This document shows, piece after piece, positions 45,942 through 54,782 of a stretch of DNA of 64,000 bases (position 1 is its first letter; every line of letters begins with the position of its first letter). Both the position numbers and the translations under genes were made by a program. The stretch covers positions 186,001 through 250,000 of the forward strand of contig NZ_PKMC01000002.1 of NCBI RefSeq assembly GCF_002849225.1, written 5' to 3'. The DNA is from Actinomyces sp. UMB0138 (GTDB taxonomy: Bacteria > Bacillota > Negativicutes > Veillonellales > Veillonellaceae). The notes under the pieces were generated by a model, which had not been told where the DNA came from, did not search any database, and saw only the letters and a list, made by a program, of their open reading frames with translations.

Positions 45942-47000
45942 ATGCTCATTTCTGGATTAATTCTAGGAATAATTCTTGGTTTCATATTCCAGCGAGGCCG
46001 ATTTTGTGTCACCGGCGCTTTTCGTGACGTGTGGCTATCGCGTTCGACTAGGTGGTTTAACGCTTTCTTGCTAGCAATTGCGCTGCAATCTGTAATAGTC
46101 GTTGCGCTTGCTGGCCTTGGTGTAGTGAGCCCTGAAGTTGATAAATTCGCGCCCTTTGCAGTGTCGATCGGCTCCCTCCTATTTGGTGTCGGCATTGTTC
46201 TATCCGGCGGTTGCGCCACCGGCACCTATTACCGCGCTGGCGAGGGCCTAGTGGGCTCTTGGATCGCCCTGGTGCTGTACGCACTATCGTCCTCGGTGCT
46301 CAAATTTGGGCTAGGCGCGAGCCTAACTAAGAAACTCCGCGGCGCTACCGTCAACGCAACCACCGTCTACGACACCCTGGGTGTGCCCTGGTGGACGCTC
46401 TCGCTTCTTCTGGCAGTAGGGGTGGCATACCTGGTTACCCGCGAGCTCGCAGCCACTCCGAAGGTGGCAGCCTTGCCAGCAAAGAAGACTGGCGTAGCAC
46501 ACTTTCTATTCGAAAAGAAGTGGCACCCCTACTTCACTGCCACCCTCGTTGGCCTGCTCGCTGCAGTAGCCTTCCCCCTGTCCGCAGCTACCGGCCGCAA
46601 TGCCGGCCTCGGCATCACCACTCCCTCCGCCAAGCTGATCCAATTCCTGACCACCGCTGACATCAGCAACGTCGACTGGGGCGTGCTACTAATCCTGGGG
46701 CTAATCCCAGGCTCCTACCTGGCAGCCAAGCTCTCGGGCGAATTCCGCGTTCGCGTCCCCGACGCGAGGACGGCCGTGCGCGCGGTGTGGGGCGGCCTAC
46801 TAATGGGCGTCGGTGCCGTGTGGGCAGGCGGATGCACTATCGGTAACTCGCTGGTAGACACGGCCCTGTTCGGCTGGCAGGGGTGGACCGCCTTCCTGTT
46901 CACCTTCCTGGGCGTGGGACTCGGTGCCCGCCTGTTTATCCAAAACCACACCCGCGCAGGGGCCACCCTGCAGCCTCAGCCCGTTCTAGAAAACGCTTAA
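45942..47000 (+). CDS. tsuA: YeeE/YedE family thiosulfate transporter (TsuA-like)
   Basis: 352 residues with about nine to ten helices in two pseudo-repeats. Cysteines C22 (GRFCVTG), C91 (SGGCATG) and C298 (AGGCTIGNS) match the three membrane cysteines that relay thiosulfate in TsuA. Moves thiosulfate inward for cysteine synthesis. ATG 45942 with aggag upstream. The TusA-like gene follows after 14 bases, the usual TsuA-TsuB pairing. Confidence 0.88.
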   Translation: MLISGLILGIILGFIFQRGRFCVTGAFRDVWLSRSTRWFNAFLLAIALQSVIVVALAGLGVVSPEVDKFAPFAVSIGSLLFGVGIVLSGGCATGTYYRAGEGLVGSWIALVLYALSSSVLKFGLGASLTKKLRGATVNATTVYDTLGVPWWTLSLLLAVGVAYLVTRELAATPKVAALPAKKTGVAHFLFEKKWHPYFTATLVGLLAAVAFPLSAATGRNAGLGITTPSAKLIQFLTTADISNVDWGVLLILGLIPGSYLAAKLSGEFRVRVPDARTAVRAVWGGLLMGVGAVWAGGCTIGNSLVDTALFGWQGWTAFLFTFLGVGLGARLFIQNHTRAGATLQPQPVLENA

Positions 47001-47014
47001 AGTAAAGGAAAAAC

Positions 47015-47314
47015 ATGAGCTTTTTAGGAATAAAATTCTCCACCAAAGAAAACAAGAAGACTCCCGCCCCGGTTCTTACGGGTTCGGAAAAGAGCTACCG
47101 CCTAGACGCTGTGGGCCAGGTGTGTCCTTTCCCGCTAGCAGAGGCTAAGAAGGCCATCGCCCAGATCAACAGCGGCGATACCCTGCAAATAGATTTCGAT
47201 TGCACGCAGGCGACGGATTCAATTCCCGCATGGGCTGCAGCGCAGGGCCACGAGGTGCTGGACTTCAAGCAGCTCGGAGAGGCTATTTGGACTATCACCT
47301 TGCGCAAAGCGTAG
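47015..47314 (+). CDS. tsuB: TusA/YeeD-family sulfur-carrier protein (TsuB-like)
   Basis: 99 residues. The active Cys is C37 in the CPFP motif of GQVCPFPLAEAKKAI, the TusA hallmark, after a 28-residue variable N-terminus. Partner of the YedE-like transporter, taking the sulfur from imported thiosulfate on the inside. Ends at a terminator. Confidence 0.9.
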   Translation: MSFLGIKFSTKENKKTPAPVLTGSEKSYRLDAVGQVCPFPLAEAKKAIAQINSGDTLQIDFDCTQATDSIPAWAAAQGHEVLDFKQLGEAIWTITLRKA

Positions 47315-47322
47315 GTGTTGCG

Positions 47323-47370
47323 AAAAAGTGAGTGGCCAGGCTCCGGGGGAAACCTGGCCACTCACCATTA
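47323..47370. terminator. Bidirectional terminator between the thiosulfate operon and araB
   Basis: Perfect 13-bp stem (47328-47340 with 47353-47365) with a 12-base loop. The minus strand has a run of five T after the stem; the plus strand has only attattta. Confidence 0.9.
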
Positions 47371-47375
47371 TTTAG

Positions 47376-49049
47376 CTACTTGGAGCGCGCTTCGTTGCGG
47401 ATCTTTCGCAGCCTATGCATGATGTCGGTATTTTCGCGACCGAAGTAGTCGTGCAGTTCCCGGTAAGTCTCGTACAGAGGCCGGTAGGCCTCAACGTTTT
47501 CGGGAATCGGCTTGTACTTGGCCTCGATCTTCTTGCCCATTGCAGCGGCAGCCTCGTACACGTCCTCGTAGGCACCGGCCGCAACCGCGGCGAAAATGGC
47601 CGAGCCCAACGCGCCCGCCTGTTCCGTTGCGGAAATAGAAATCGGCAGCCCGGTCACGTCTGCGTAACCCTGCGTGTAAATCGGGTTCTTCAGCAGCCCA
47701 CCGGCAATGACGACCTCCTTGATCTCAACCCCGTGCTCCACGAAGTTGTCAATGATCGTCTTGCCGCCAAAGATGGACGCCTCGATCAGGGCGCGGTAGA
47801 TGTCCTCGGGCTGGGTGGACAGTGTCTTGCCCAGCACCATGCCAGCCAACCTGGGGTCAGACAGGATCGAACGGTTGCCGTTGTGCCAGTCCAATGCCAC
47901 TAGGCCGTGCTCGCCGATCTTCTGCTCCATCGCCTTCTGCGTAAGCAAGTCGTGTACGTTGATGCCCTTTTCGTCGGCCTCTTCGTAGTAGCGCAGGGGT
48001 ACGAAGGTGTCCTTGAACCACCCAAAGATGTCCCCAACGGCCGTCTGTCCGGCCTCGTACCCCCATTTGCCTGGGCAAATACCGCCATCGACGGTGCCGA
48101 AAACGCCCGGCACAAAGTGGAAGTCCTTATCCGAAACGAGCAGCACCGAAGACGTGCCGGCGATGATGGTCATGACGCCGTCTTCAATCGCATTCACACC
48201 GAGGGCGTGCGCGTGCGCATCGATGGAACCAGCCACGACGGTGGTTCCCACCTTCAGTCCGGTCCACTCTGCGGCCTCTTCGCTTAGGCCGGCAACAGGC
48301 TCTGCTAGCTGCACGATCGGGGCAGACATCTTCTGTTCATACACATCGCCGAAACCTTCTGCCAGGGCCTCCAAGTATTCGGTGGAGGGGTATTCGCCGT
48401 CCTGGTAGATGCGCTTGTAACCGGAAGGTCCAGCCGACTGCTTGTGCACGCCGGTAAGACGCCAGTTGATCCAGTCCATCGCGTCGGTAATCGCTCCTGT
48501 GGCCTTGTAGACCTCGGGCGCCTTCTCGAATACTTCCAGCGCCTTCGGCAGCAGTAGTTCGGAGGAGATAATCCCGCCGTAGCGGGCCAGCCACTTCTCC
48601 TGCCTCTCGGCAGCTAGCGACTGGATGCGGTCCGCCTGCTCCGCCGCCCCGTGGTGCTTCCACAACTTCACGTACGCGTGCGGGTTGTTGCGGAATTGCT
48701 CAATTTCGCTCATCGGGGTGCCGTCCTCGGCAGCGAAGACGACTGAGGCAGAAGTGGTGTCAACGCCAAGGGCGATCACTTCGGAGGCACTGACGCCGGC
48801 CTCCTGCAACGCGGCGGGCACAGTTTCCTTGATCGCCCTGATGTAGTCGCTCGCATTCTGCAAAGCGAAATCGGCGGGCAATTCCTGCCCATCGGCGCAG
48901 CTGAGAGTCTTATCCATGACGGCGGACTCGTATGCGTGCACGGCGGTACCTAACGTTTTGCCGTCCGAAACACGCACCACTGCGGCACGCGCGGATAGAG
49001 TGCCGAAGTCTATCCCGATTGTGTAGGAATGTTCCTTATCCATTTCCAT
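47376..49049 (-). CDS. araB: Ribulokinase family FGGY kinase
   Basis: 557 residues, the length of AraB. N-terminal phosphate-binding IGIDFGTLSARA, the AraB-type YVKLWKHHGA, RYGGIISSE and AMDWINWRLTG, the second domain IDAHAHALGVN, IIAGTSS, and GYEAGQTAVGDIFGWF. Phosphorylates L-ribulose or a related keto-pentose or pentitol. No araA or araD is nearby, and the partner gene is an AraM homologue, so the natural substrate may not be L-ribulose. ATG 49049 and ATG 49043 are both possible starts; aagga fits the second better. Confidence 0.87.
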   Translation of the reverse strand: MEMDKEHSYTIGIDFGTLSARAAVVRVSDGKTLGTAVHAYESAVMDKTLSCADGQELPADFALQNASDYIRAIKETVPAALQEAGVSASEVIALGVDTTSASVVFAAEDGTPMSEIEQFRNNPHAYVKLWKHHGAAEQADRIQSLAAERQEKWLARYGGIISSELLLPKALEVFEKAPEVYKATGAITDAMDWINWRLTGVHKQSAGPSGYKRIYQDGEYPSTEYLEALAEGFGDVYEQKMSAPIVQLAEPVAGLSEEAAEWTGLKVGTTVVAGSIDAHAHALGVNAIEDGVMTIIAGTSSVLLVSDKDFHFVPGVFGTVDGGICPGKWGYEAGQTAVGDIFGWFKDTFVPLRYYEEADEKGINVHDLLTQKAMEQKIGEHGLVALDWHNGNRSILSDPRLAGMVLGKTLSTQPEDIYRALIEASIFGGKTIIDNFVEHGVEIKEVVIAGGLLKNPIYTQGYADVTGLPISISATEQAGALGSAIFAAVAAGAYEDVYEAAAAMGKKIEAKYKPIPENVEAYRPLYETYRELHDYFGRENTDIMHRLRKIRNEARSK

Positions 49050-49051
49050 CC

Positions 49052-50425
49052 TTAGTTGTCTTCATTGACGGGGTGACGGTGCTGCCCCCAGAATCCTTCA
49101 GGGCTGAACAGGTGCTCGATAACCGAATCCAGGGCACCCAGATCCACCAGCACGTCAAACACGGTGTAACGAGGACGGATCATCTGCGCCTGAATATGGG
49201 TCTTCCGGAAGCGATCCCAGTCGATCTTGATCTGCTCGGGGTGGTAGGGAGCGCCCGCTGCCTTCAGATCTTCAATTGCCTGTTCAGGCGAAATAATCTG
49301 CTTCGAGCAGGACTCACGAATATCTGCCCAGTTGTCCTTTAGCGTCTGCAAGCGCTCGCGGAGGGCGTCGCCCTCTAGGTACTTGCTAAGGGTGTGCTTT
49401 ACAGCCACGTCTTCGATCTTGTCGATGATGTATTCGCGGACGCGCGCTTCGACCTCTTCCTTGGGGCGGGTGGCGGCAACAACCTTTTCGATGTCCAGGT
49501 TGTCGATATCCATCGCCAAGAATTCCTGCCACAGGGCCAGCGAGGCAACGGTGCCGATGCCTACCTTCATGCCGTGGGAAAGCGGCGGCTCCCAATCGAG
49601 TCCGTGTCCTTCCATCTCCCAGGTGTGGCTGAACTGGTGGCCTGCGCCGGAGGCGGGACGCGAAGAGGAAAGGGCCTGCATGGCTAGGCCGGACATGATG
49701 TTGCCCTTTGCTAGTCCCGCAATAGCGGCGGGGTTACCCGATCCAAGTTCGGCCGGATTGGCCAGCGCCTGGCGCAGCGGCCCCTGCACTAGGGACCAGG
49801 TGTAGTCGTCAATCGCCTCTACGCCCAGGCGATCGGCAAGGATCCAGTCAGCGCCGGCAGGAATCTTTTCCAGCAGATCGCCGTAGCCGGTAGCGGTAAG
49901 ACGCGCCGGAGCGTTGGCAATAACTTTCAGGTCGGCAATAAGGCCGGCGGGAGCGGGGCATTCGCGGGTGATCTTGAAACCGTCGCGAGTGATGGCAGCC
50001 CCGTATGCGGCGTAGCCGTCCACCGAGGCGGCGGTGCACACGTTCATGTACGGGCGTTTCAGTTCGCCGCTGGCCAGTTTCGAAATGTCGTTCAGAGTGC
50101 CCGAAGCGATGGAGCAGATGACCGTGTCATCTAGACCCTTGAGGTGTTCACGTACCTTAGAAACGTTGTCGTAATCGGCGTAGACAGTGGGTTTGCCGGG
50201 GAAGATCATGCGGTCGATGATCTGCACGCCAGCTTCTTCCAGCGAGGCAACTACTTCTTCGCCGGCAGCACCGAAAGTGTTTTCGTCGGCTACCAGTAGG
50301 GCCTTCTTGTCATTGAAGAGGTCCTTGAACATCTTCCCGGTCTGATCCAGGACGTCCTCGCCAATAACTATGGCCTTGGTGTCCTTGGCGGTAGACAGAG
50401 CTTTTTGAATCAGGTCTTCTGCCAT
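49052..50425 (-). CDS. araM: sn-Glycerol-1-phosphate dehydrogenase (AraM/EgsA family)
   Basis: 457 residues. Iron-containing alcohol dehydrogenase fold: the NAD site SGTLNDISK, then AASVDGYAAYG with D136, and metal-ligand candidates H267 and H284 in GHQFSHTWEMEGH and PLSHGMKVG. AraM makes glycerol-1-phosphate from dihydroxyacetone phosphate and sits in the arabinose operon of Bacillus. It precedes araB by two bases. Glycerol-1-phosphate is the archaeal-type backbone; its use in an actinobacterium is unclear, and a sugar-phosphate or polyol substrate is possible. Confidence 0.82.
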   Translation of the reverse strand: MAEDLIQKALSTAKDTKAIVIGEDVLDQTGKMFKDLFNDKKALLVADENTFGAAGEEVVASLEEAGVQIIDRMIFPGKPTVYADYDNVSKVREHLKGLDDTVICSIASGTLNDISKLASGELKRPYMNVCTAASVDGYAAYGAAITRDGFKITRECPAPAGLIADLKVIANAPARLTATGYGDLLEKIPAGADWILADRLGVEAIDDYTWSLVQGPLRQALANPAELGSGNPAAIAGLAKGNIMSGLAMQALSSSRPASGAGHQFSHTWEMEGHGLDWEPPLSHGMKVGIGTVASLALWQEFLAMDIDNLDIEKVVAATRPKEEVEARVREYIIDKIEDVAVKHTLSKYLEGDALRERLQTLKDNWADIRESCSKQIISPEQAIEDLKAAGAPYHPEQIKIDWDRFRKTHIQAQMIRPRYTVFDVLVDLGALDSVIEHLFSPEGFWGQHRHPVNEDN

Positions 50426-50491
50426 TCTTGTTCAGTCTCCTTTGTCTAAACGGGTCAGTGAGTCGTCCGTCTCATTCATAATCGTACCTGC

Positions 50492-50519
50492 TGTTAAAAA
50501 TAACAATATGCGTGCGCAT
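50492..50519. promoter_or_regulatory. Twin palindromes upstream of araM (operator candidate)
   Basis: TGTTA-AAAA-TAACA at 50492-50505 and ATGCG-TG-CGCAT at 50508-50519 stand two bases apart, 67-94 bases before the araM start. Such paired small palindromes are good operator candidates for the araM-araB operon. Confidence 0.45.
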
Positions 50520-51060
50520 CGTGTCAGGACTATGCGACCAGGCGCACCTTTGTGCATGGGTGAATCTAGGAAGTAGGAGGGCGAGCCTGCCTCCTTCGCG
50601 CGACGCGCCGCCCAATCGTGCGGTTGCAGCGGATGTAGAGCGGCAATGGCAAAGCTTCTTATTTCTATGGTGAGAAATATGGCTATTGCGACCAGAATGC
50701 CGAATATAGAGGTGTGTAGGCGCAGATATAGCTAATAGGGCCACAAGTAGACATGGTTGTCTGTGACGTAATACCTGGGCCATAAGTCCTACTCAGCGCA
50801 AAAATAAATGTAACACCGCAGGTGGCAGGGTGGATGGTGGAAGGTGTTGCCGCCACGCCTTGCTCCCTTACTTATTTCGCGGCCGGAAATAACGGACTCA
50901 CTAATTACCGGGGCGAAAAGAAAGGTGCGCAATCTGCGGTTAGACCAGCTTTAAAGTGCACTCCTGATTTTTATAGAAAAAACTGCGAGAATTTCACTTC
51001 CATGCCGCACCTATACGGGTAAATGTTACTAACTACCGCTTGGTAGAAATTATTTTTCGT
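50520..51060. other. Gene-free stretch between the araM-araB and carnitine operons
   Basis: About 540 bases without a supported gene. Two ORFs over 60 codons in it (50472-50783 minus, 50822-51022 plus) have no ribosome binding site or family features. Base composition is mixed, with AT-rich parts near 50680-50720 and 50950-51060. Confidence 0.5.
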
Positions 51061-51154
51061 GCTCACGGGCTGCACATCCGTGCAACAGCGGGTGAGCAAA
51101 AATGCGCCGGCGTTCTTTCGCTCTCATAAATAAGCCCAGTACAAACCGGGTTTG
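51061..51154. promoter_or_regulatory. Structured leader and palindrome upstream of the carnitine operon
   Basis: A two-tier hairpin at 51061-51097: outer stem gctcac/gtgagc and inner stem tgcac/gtgca around atcc. Further on, CAAACC-g-GGTTTG at 51142-51154 is a perfect 6-bp inverted repeat with a one-base centre, fit for a dimeric regulator. The operon start is at 51325. Confidence 0.4.
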
Positions 51155-51324
51155 CAGTGGCTGACATCATCTTTCGCATGTAGGGACGAAGGGGTAAGAG
51201 CCCAAAAAAATCTCGTGGTTGAATTTCACTCAAGCGGAGGAATATCAGGTCTTAATAACCGAACTGTTGGTTAGGCCCGATGCAAAGTCGCTCACTAGGG
51301 TCAGCTTTAGAGAATAGGAAAAAT

Positions 51325-52674
51325 ATGGCTAAGTCCGTAATAGGAGAGAAGAGTGTGAAGGATCTGTCCCGCCTTCACCGCATCTTTCTTTTAGTGCTCG
51401 TTTCAATGGGCAGCTCAATTATTTACACGCCTGCTTACTTGAAGAACGTCTTCTACGATCCGCTAATCAAGGCGTTGCACGCTTCTAACGCGCAGATCGG
51501 GCAGCTACTGGCGGCTTACGCCCTCACCGCAACTATTTGCTATCTTCCTTCCGGCATCGTGGCCGACAAGGTTCGCGTACGCACCCTGTCCTGGGTCGGT
51601 TTTGTTGGCACCGCAGCCCTCACCTTCGTGTACGCCTTCCTGCCCTCCATCGCAGTGCTGTACATCGTGTTCGTGGGAATGGGCATCACCTCCATCCTGA
51701 TTTGGTGGGGCGTGCGCTTCAAGCTCGTGCGCCTGATCTCGGAAGAAAGCGAATACTCGCGTAACATCGGCATCTCCTACGGACTGTACGGCGCCGCCGG
51801 CCTAGTAGTCGGCCTCGTCATCCTGTGGATCGTCCAATCCCTGTTTGCAGGCAACACTGTCGGTGGGGTGCGCGCAATGCTCATCTTCCTTGGCGTAATC
51901 ATTGGCCTGCTTGGCGTGCTGTCCTACATGTTCATCCCGAAGTTCGAGGGCGAAATTGACCCCACCAAGTCCTCCTTCGACTTCGGCGAAGTACTGGACG
52001 CGCTGAAGAGCCCTGTCGTGTGGCTAGCCGCAGGCTGCATGTTCTTCGTCTACTTCTACTACACCGGTATCAACTACACGACCCCGTACTTCAAGGACGT
52101 CATGGGCGCCTCTCTTGGCGTTGTCTCCTTCGTGTCGATCGTGCGTACCTACGGTGTCACCCTCCTGTCTGGCCCCATCTTCGGCACCATCGCCGAAAAG
52201 GTGGGTTCGCCCTCGAAGGTTATCGTCGGCGGCTCCGTGGTCGCGGTTGCCGGCCTTGTTGCCTTCACCGTTCTGCCCGCAAAGCCGGCGTCGGCATTTG
52301 TTGCTGCGGGCATCATGATCGTCCTCGGTTTCCTGGCAAACGGCGTGTTCGGCGTCGTCTCTTCCCAGCTAACCGAAGGCAAAGTGCCGCTAACCATCTT
52401 CGGTACGGCAACTGGGTTGCTTTCGGTCATCGGCTTCCTACCTGACTCCTTCTCATCCATCTGGTTCGGAGCGATGATCGACGCCCAGGGTAACGATGCT
52501 TACCACGGGATCTTCCTGATCCTGGCTGGTGCGGCCGTTATTGCCGCCCTGTTCGCGGTGGCCTTGCTGGTCTACGTGTCGCGCAACAAGGCGAAGCTAG
52601 AAAACGCACAGCAGGAGGCCGCCGAGGCCGTTGCCGAGAACGTCGAAGAAGGCCGTAAATGCCTAACAAGGTGA
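51325..52674 (+). CDS. MFS transporter, first gene of the carnitine cluster
   Basis: 449 residues from ATG 51325 (ataggaa upstream); an in-frame extension to 51280 lacks a site. Twelve membrane helices; motif-A-like PSGIVADKVRVRTLS after helix 2. The C-terminus is a short charged helix. Overlaps the alpha/beta hydrolase gene by 16 bases. It stands where enterobacterial clusters have the BCCT antiporter CaiT, so it may carry a carnitine-related substrate or product; substrate cannot be read from sequence. Confidence 0.85.
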   Translation: MAKSVIGEKSVKDLSRLHRIFLLVLVSMGSSIIYTPAYLKNVFYDPLIKALHASNAQIGQLLAAYALTATICYLPSGIVADKVRVRTLSWVGFVGTAALTFVYAFLPSIAVLYIVFVGMGITSILIWWGVRFKLVRLISEESEYSRNIGISYGLYGAAGLVVGLVILWIVQSLFAGNTVGGVRAMLIFLGVIIGLLGVLSYMFIPKFEGEIDPTKSSFDFGEVLDALKSPVVWLAAGCMFFVYFYYTGINYTTPYFKDVMGASLGVVSFVSIVRTYGVTLLSGPIFGTIAEKVGSPSKVIVGGSVVAVAGLVAFTVLPAKPASAFVAAGIMIVLGFLANGVFGVVSSQLTEGKVPLTIFGTATGLLSVIGFLPDSFSSIWFGAMIDAQGNDAYHGIFLILAGAAVIAALFAVALLVYVSRNKAKLENAQQEAAEAVAENVEEGRKCLTR

Positions 52675-53627
52675 ACGTTCCCGCCCTCTGGTCTGAACAG
52701 ACGGGCCAGGTAGTGGCGAAGCAGAAAGAACTGGCTTCCGGTGCCTTTGACACCAACCAGTCTCTATCTGACCTGCGCAGCGCATACGAAACGGAGCGGG
52801 CATTCTGGAACGAAGGCGGCCCCGAAATGGCCAGCCAGCGCCAGTACAGCGTGCCTACTGCGTACGGCGAAGTTCCGGTTACTGTCTTCTACCCTGCCGA
52901 GGGCGTGCTGCCGATCATCGTGTTCGCGCACGGCGGCGGTTTCACGGTCGGTTCGGTGAACACGCACAACCGAATTGCTCGCACTCTGGCAAGCCTGACC
53001 GGCGCGGCCGTAGTCTCGGTTGACTACACGCTGTCCCCGGAGGCGCACTACCCGCAGCCTGTCGAGGAAATTGTGGCTGTGGTGCAGGATCTGCGTGCCC
53101 GTGGGGCCGAATTGGATTTGGATCCGTCCTCGATCTCTTTCGCAGGGGATTCGGGCGGGGCCAACCTGGTTGCCGGCACGTACCTGCATTTGCGCGAGGT
53201 CGAAAAGGACGTTTCGGGTCTAGGCGTGAATCTGTTCTTCTACGGCTACTTCGGGCTTGACGATTCCATTTCCGCCCGCCTGCTGGGTGGCGAATGGGAC
53301 GGTCTTACCGAGGCTGACATCGACTACTACTGGGGCCAGTACCTGGGCGAGGAACCGGCTGAAGATCAGCGATTCTTCAAGATCGTCAACAACGAACTGG
53401 CCGACGGCTTCCTGCCTTCTTACATTGCCGCAGCCGATCTGGATCCGCTTCGGGACAACTCTGAACTGTTGTTCAAGATCCTCACCAATGCCGGCATTGC
53501 AGCCGAATTTGACCCGGTTCCCGGTGTCATCCACGGCTTCTTGCATAACTCCCGCCTGCTTGACGCGGCAGGGGAGTGCATGGAGGCCGCAGCAAAGTTT
53601 TACAACAAGCACGCACACAACAACTAG
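52659..53627 (+). CDS. Alpha/beta hydrolase (hormone-sensitive lipase/acetyl esterase type)
   Basis: 322 residues. The oxyanion-hole motif HGGGF (in [12 protein letters not shown]) and the nucleophile GDSGGAN, with a C-terminal His in GVIHGFLHN, define the HSL family. Soluble carboxylesterase. Overlaps the MFS gene by 16 bases and lies 11 bases before caiA, so it belongs to the operon. In this context it might hydrolyse acylcarnitines to free carnitine; that is inference from the neighbourhood. Confidence 0.87.
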   Translation: MPNKVNVPALWSEQTGQVVAKQKELASGAFDTNQSLSDLRSAYETERAFWNEGGPEMASQRQYSVPTAYGEVPVTVFYPAEGVLPIIVFAHGGGFTVGSVNTHNRIARTLASLTGAAVVSVDYTLSPEAHYPQPVEEIVAVVQDLRARGAELDLDPSSISFAGDSGGANLVAGTYLHLREVEKDVSGLGVNLFFYGYFGLDDSISARLLGGEWDGLTEADIDYYWGQYLGEEPAEDQRFFKIVNNELADGFLPSYIAAADLDPLRDNSELLFKILTNAGIAAEFDPVPGVIHGFLHNSRLLDAAGECMEAAAKFYNKHAHNN

Positions 53628-53638
53628 AAAGAAAGAAC

Positions 53639-54772
53639 ATGGATTTTTCGCTCACTGATGAACAGCAACTCATGGTTGACGGGTTCACCGAACTGATGAA
53701 TTCCCGCAACTGGGAGACCTACTTCCACGAATGCGACGAAAAGCATGAATACCCCGAAGAATGGGTAAAGGCCATCTGTGACCTGGGCTTTGACCGCATC
53801 ATGCTGCCGGAAGAATATGACGGCTTCGGCGCAGACTGGACCACCCTGTGCGCTGCTTACGAAGCTCTAGGTCGCGCCGGTGGCCCGACCTACATCCTGT
53901 ACCAGCTGCCCGGCTGGGACACGGTCCTGCGTGAAGGCACCGAGAAGCAGAAGGAAACCATCCTGTCCTTCGTCGGTTCCGGCAAGCAGATGCTGAACTA
54001 CGCAATGACCGAGCCGTCCGCAGGTTCGTCGTGGGACGACATGCGCACCACCTACACCCGCAAGAACGGCAAGGTGTACCTGAACGGCCACAAGACCTTC
54101 CAGACTTCCGCTATGAAGGTCCCCTACATGGTCGTCATGGCCCGCAACAGCGAAGACATGTCGGTTTACACCGAATGGTTCGTTGACATGTCCAAGGAAG
54201 GCGTCACCCGCGAACCGCTGCAGAAGTTGGGCCTGCGCATGGACTCCTGTGCAGAGGTTTACTTCGACAACGTAGAGCTGGAAGAAGAAGACCTGTTTGG
54301 CACCGAGGGCAACGCCTTCATGCGTGGCGTCAAGGACTTCGATCTGGAGCGTTACCTGGTGGCTCTGACCAACTACGGCCAGGCCTACTGCGCTTTCGAG
54401 GACGCAGCCAAGTACGCGAACCAGCGCATCCAGGGTGGCCAGGCAATTGCCCGTCACCAGCTAATCCAGCAGAAGTTCGCAGACATGAAGGTCGCTCTGA
54501 CCAACATGCGCAACATGCTTTACGAAATTGCTTGGAAGCAGGAAAACGGTCTGCTGGGCCGCGGCGATTGCTCCATGGCTAAGTACTACTGCTCGCACGC
54601 CTCCTTCGAGGTCGTCGACTCGGCTCTGCAGGTGCTGGCAGGCGTCGGCATCACCGGCGAACACCGCGTCCAGCGTTTCTACCGCGACCTGCGCGTAGAC
54701 CGCGTCTCCGGTGGCACCGACGAAATGATGATCCTGACCGCTGGCCGCGCAGCACTGCGCGAGTACCGCTAA
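53639..54772 (+). CDS. caiA: Crotonobetainyl-CoA reductase (CaiA)
   Basis: 377 residues from ATG 53639, close to the 380 of E. coli CaiA. Acyl-CoA dehydrogenase fold. Long stretches match what I remember of Cai[56 protein letters not shown] and the terminal [15 protein letters not shown]. Uses FAD to reduce crotonobetainyl-CoA to gamma-butyrobetainyl-CoA with electrons from FixABCX. Followed by caiB after 10 bases. The match is far beyond general family similarity, so the substrate call is good though unproven. Confidence 0.88.
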   Translation: MDFSLTDEQQLMVDGFTELMNSRNWETYFHECDEKHEYPEEWVKAICDLGFDRIMLPEEYDGFGADWTTLCAAYEALGRAGGPTYILYQLPGWDTVLREGTEKQKETILSFVGSGKQMLNYAMTEPSAGSSWDDMRTTYTRKNGKVYLNGHKTFQTSAMKVPYMVVMARNSEDMSVYTEWFVDMSKEGVTREPLQKLGLRMDSCAEVYFDNVELEEEDLFGTEGNAFMRGVKDFDLERYLVALTNYGQAYCAFEDAAKYANQRIQGGQAIARHQLIQQKFADMKVALTNMRNMLYEIAWKQENGLLGRGDCSMAKYYCSHASFEVVDSALQVLAGVGITGEHRVQRFYRDLRVDRVSGGTDEMMILTAGRAALREYR

Positions 54773-54782
54773 GGAGCCAGCC

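Noticed and set aside
50472..50783. 103-codon minus-strand ORF upstream of araM
   Set aside because: Composition (His/Arg/Ser-rich, no hydrophobic core) is that of a random frame, no start signal, and it overlaps the palindromic promoter region.
50822..51022. 66-codon plus-strand ORF before the carnitine operon
   Set aside because: No ribosome binding site or recognisable motif; position suggests chance.
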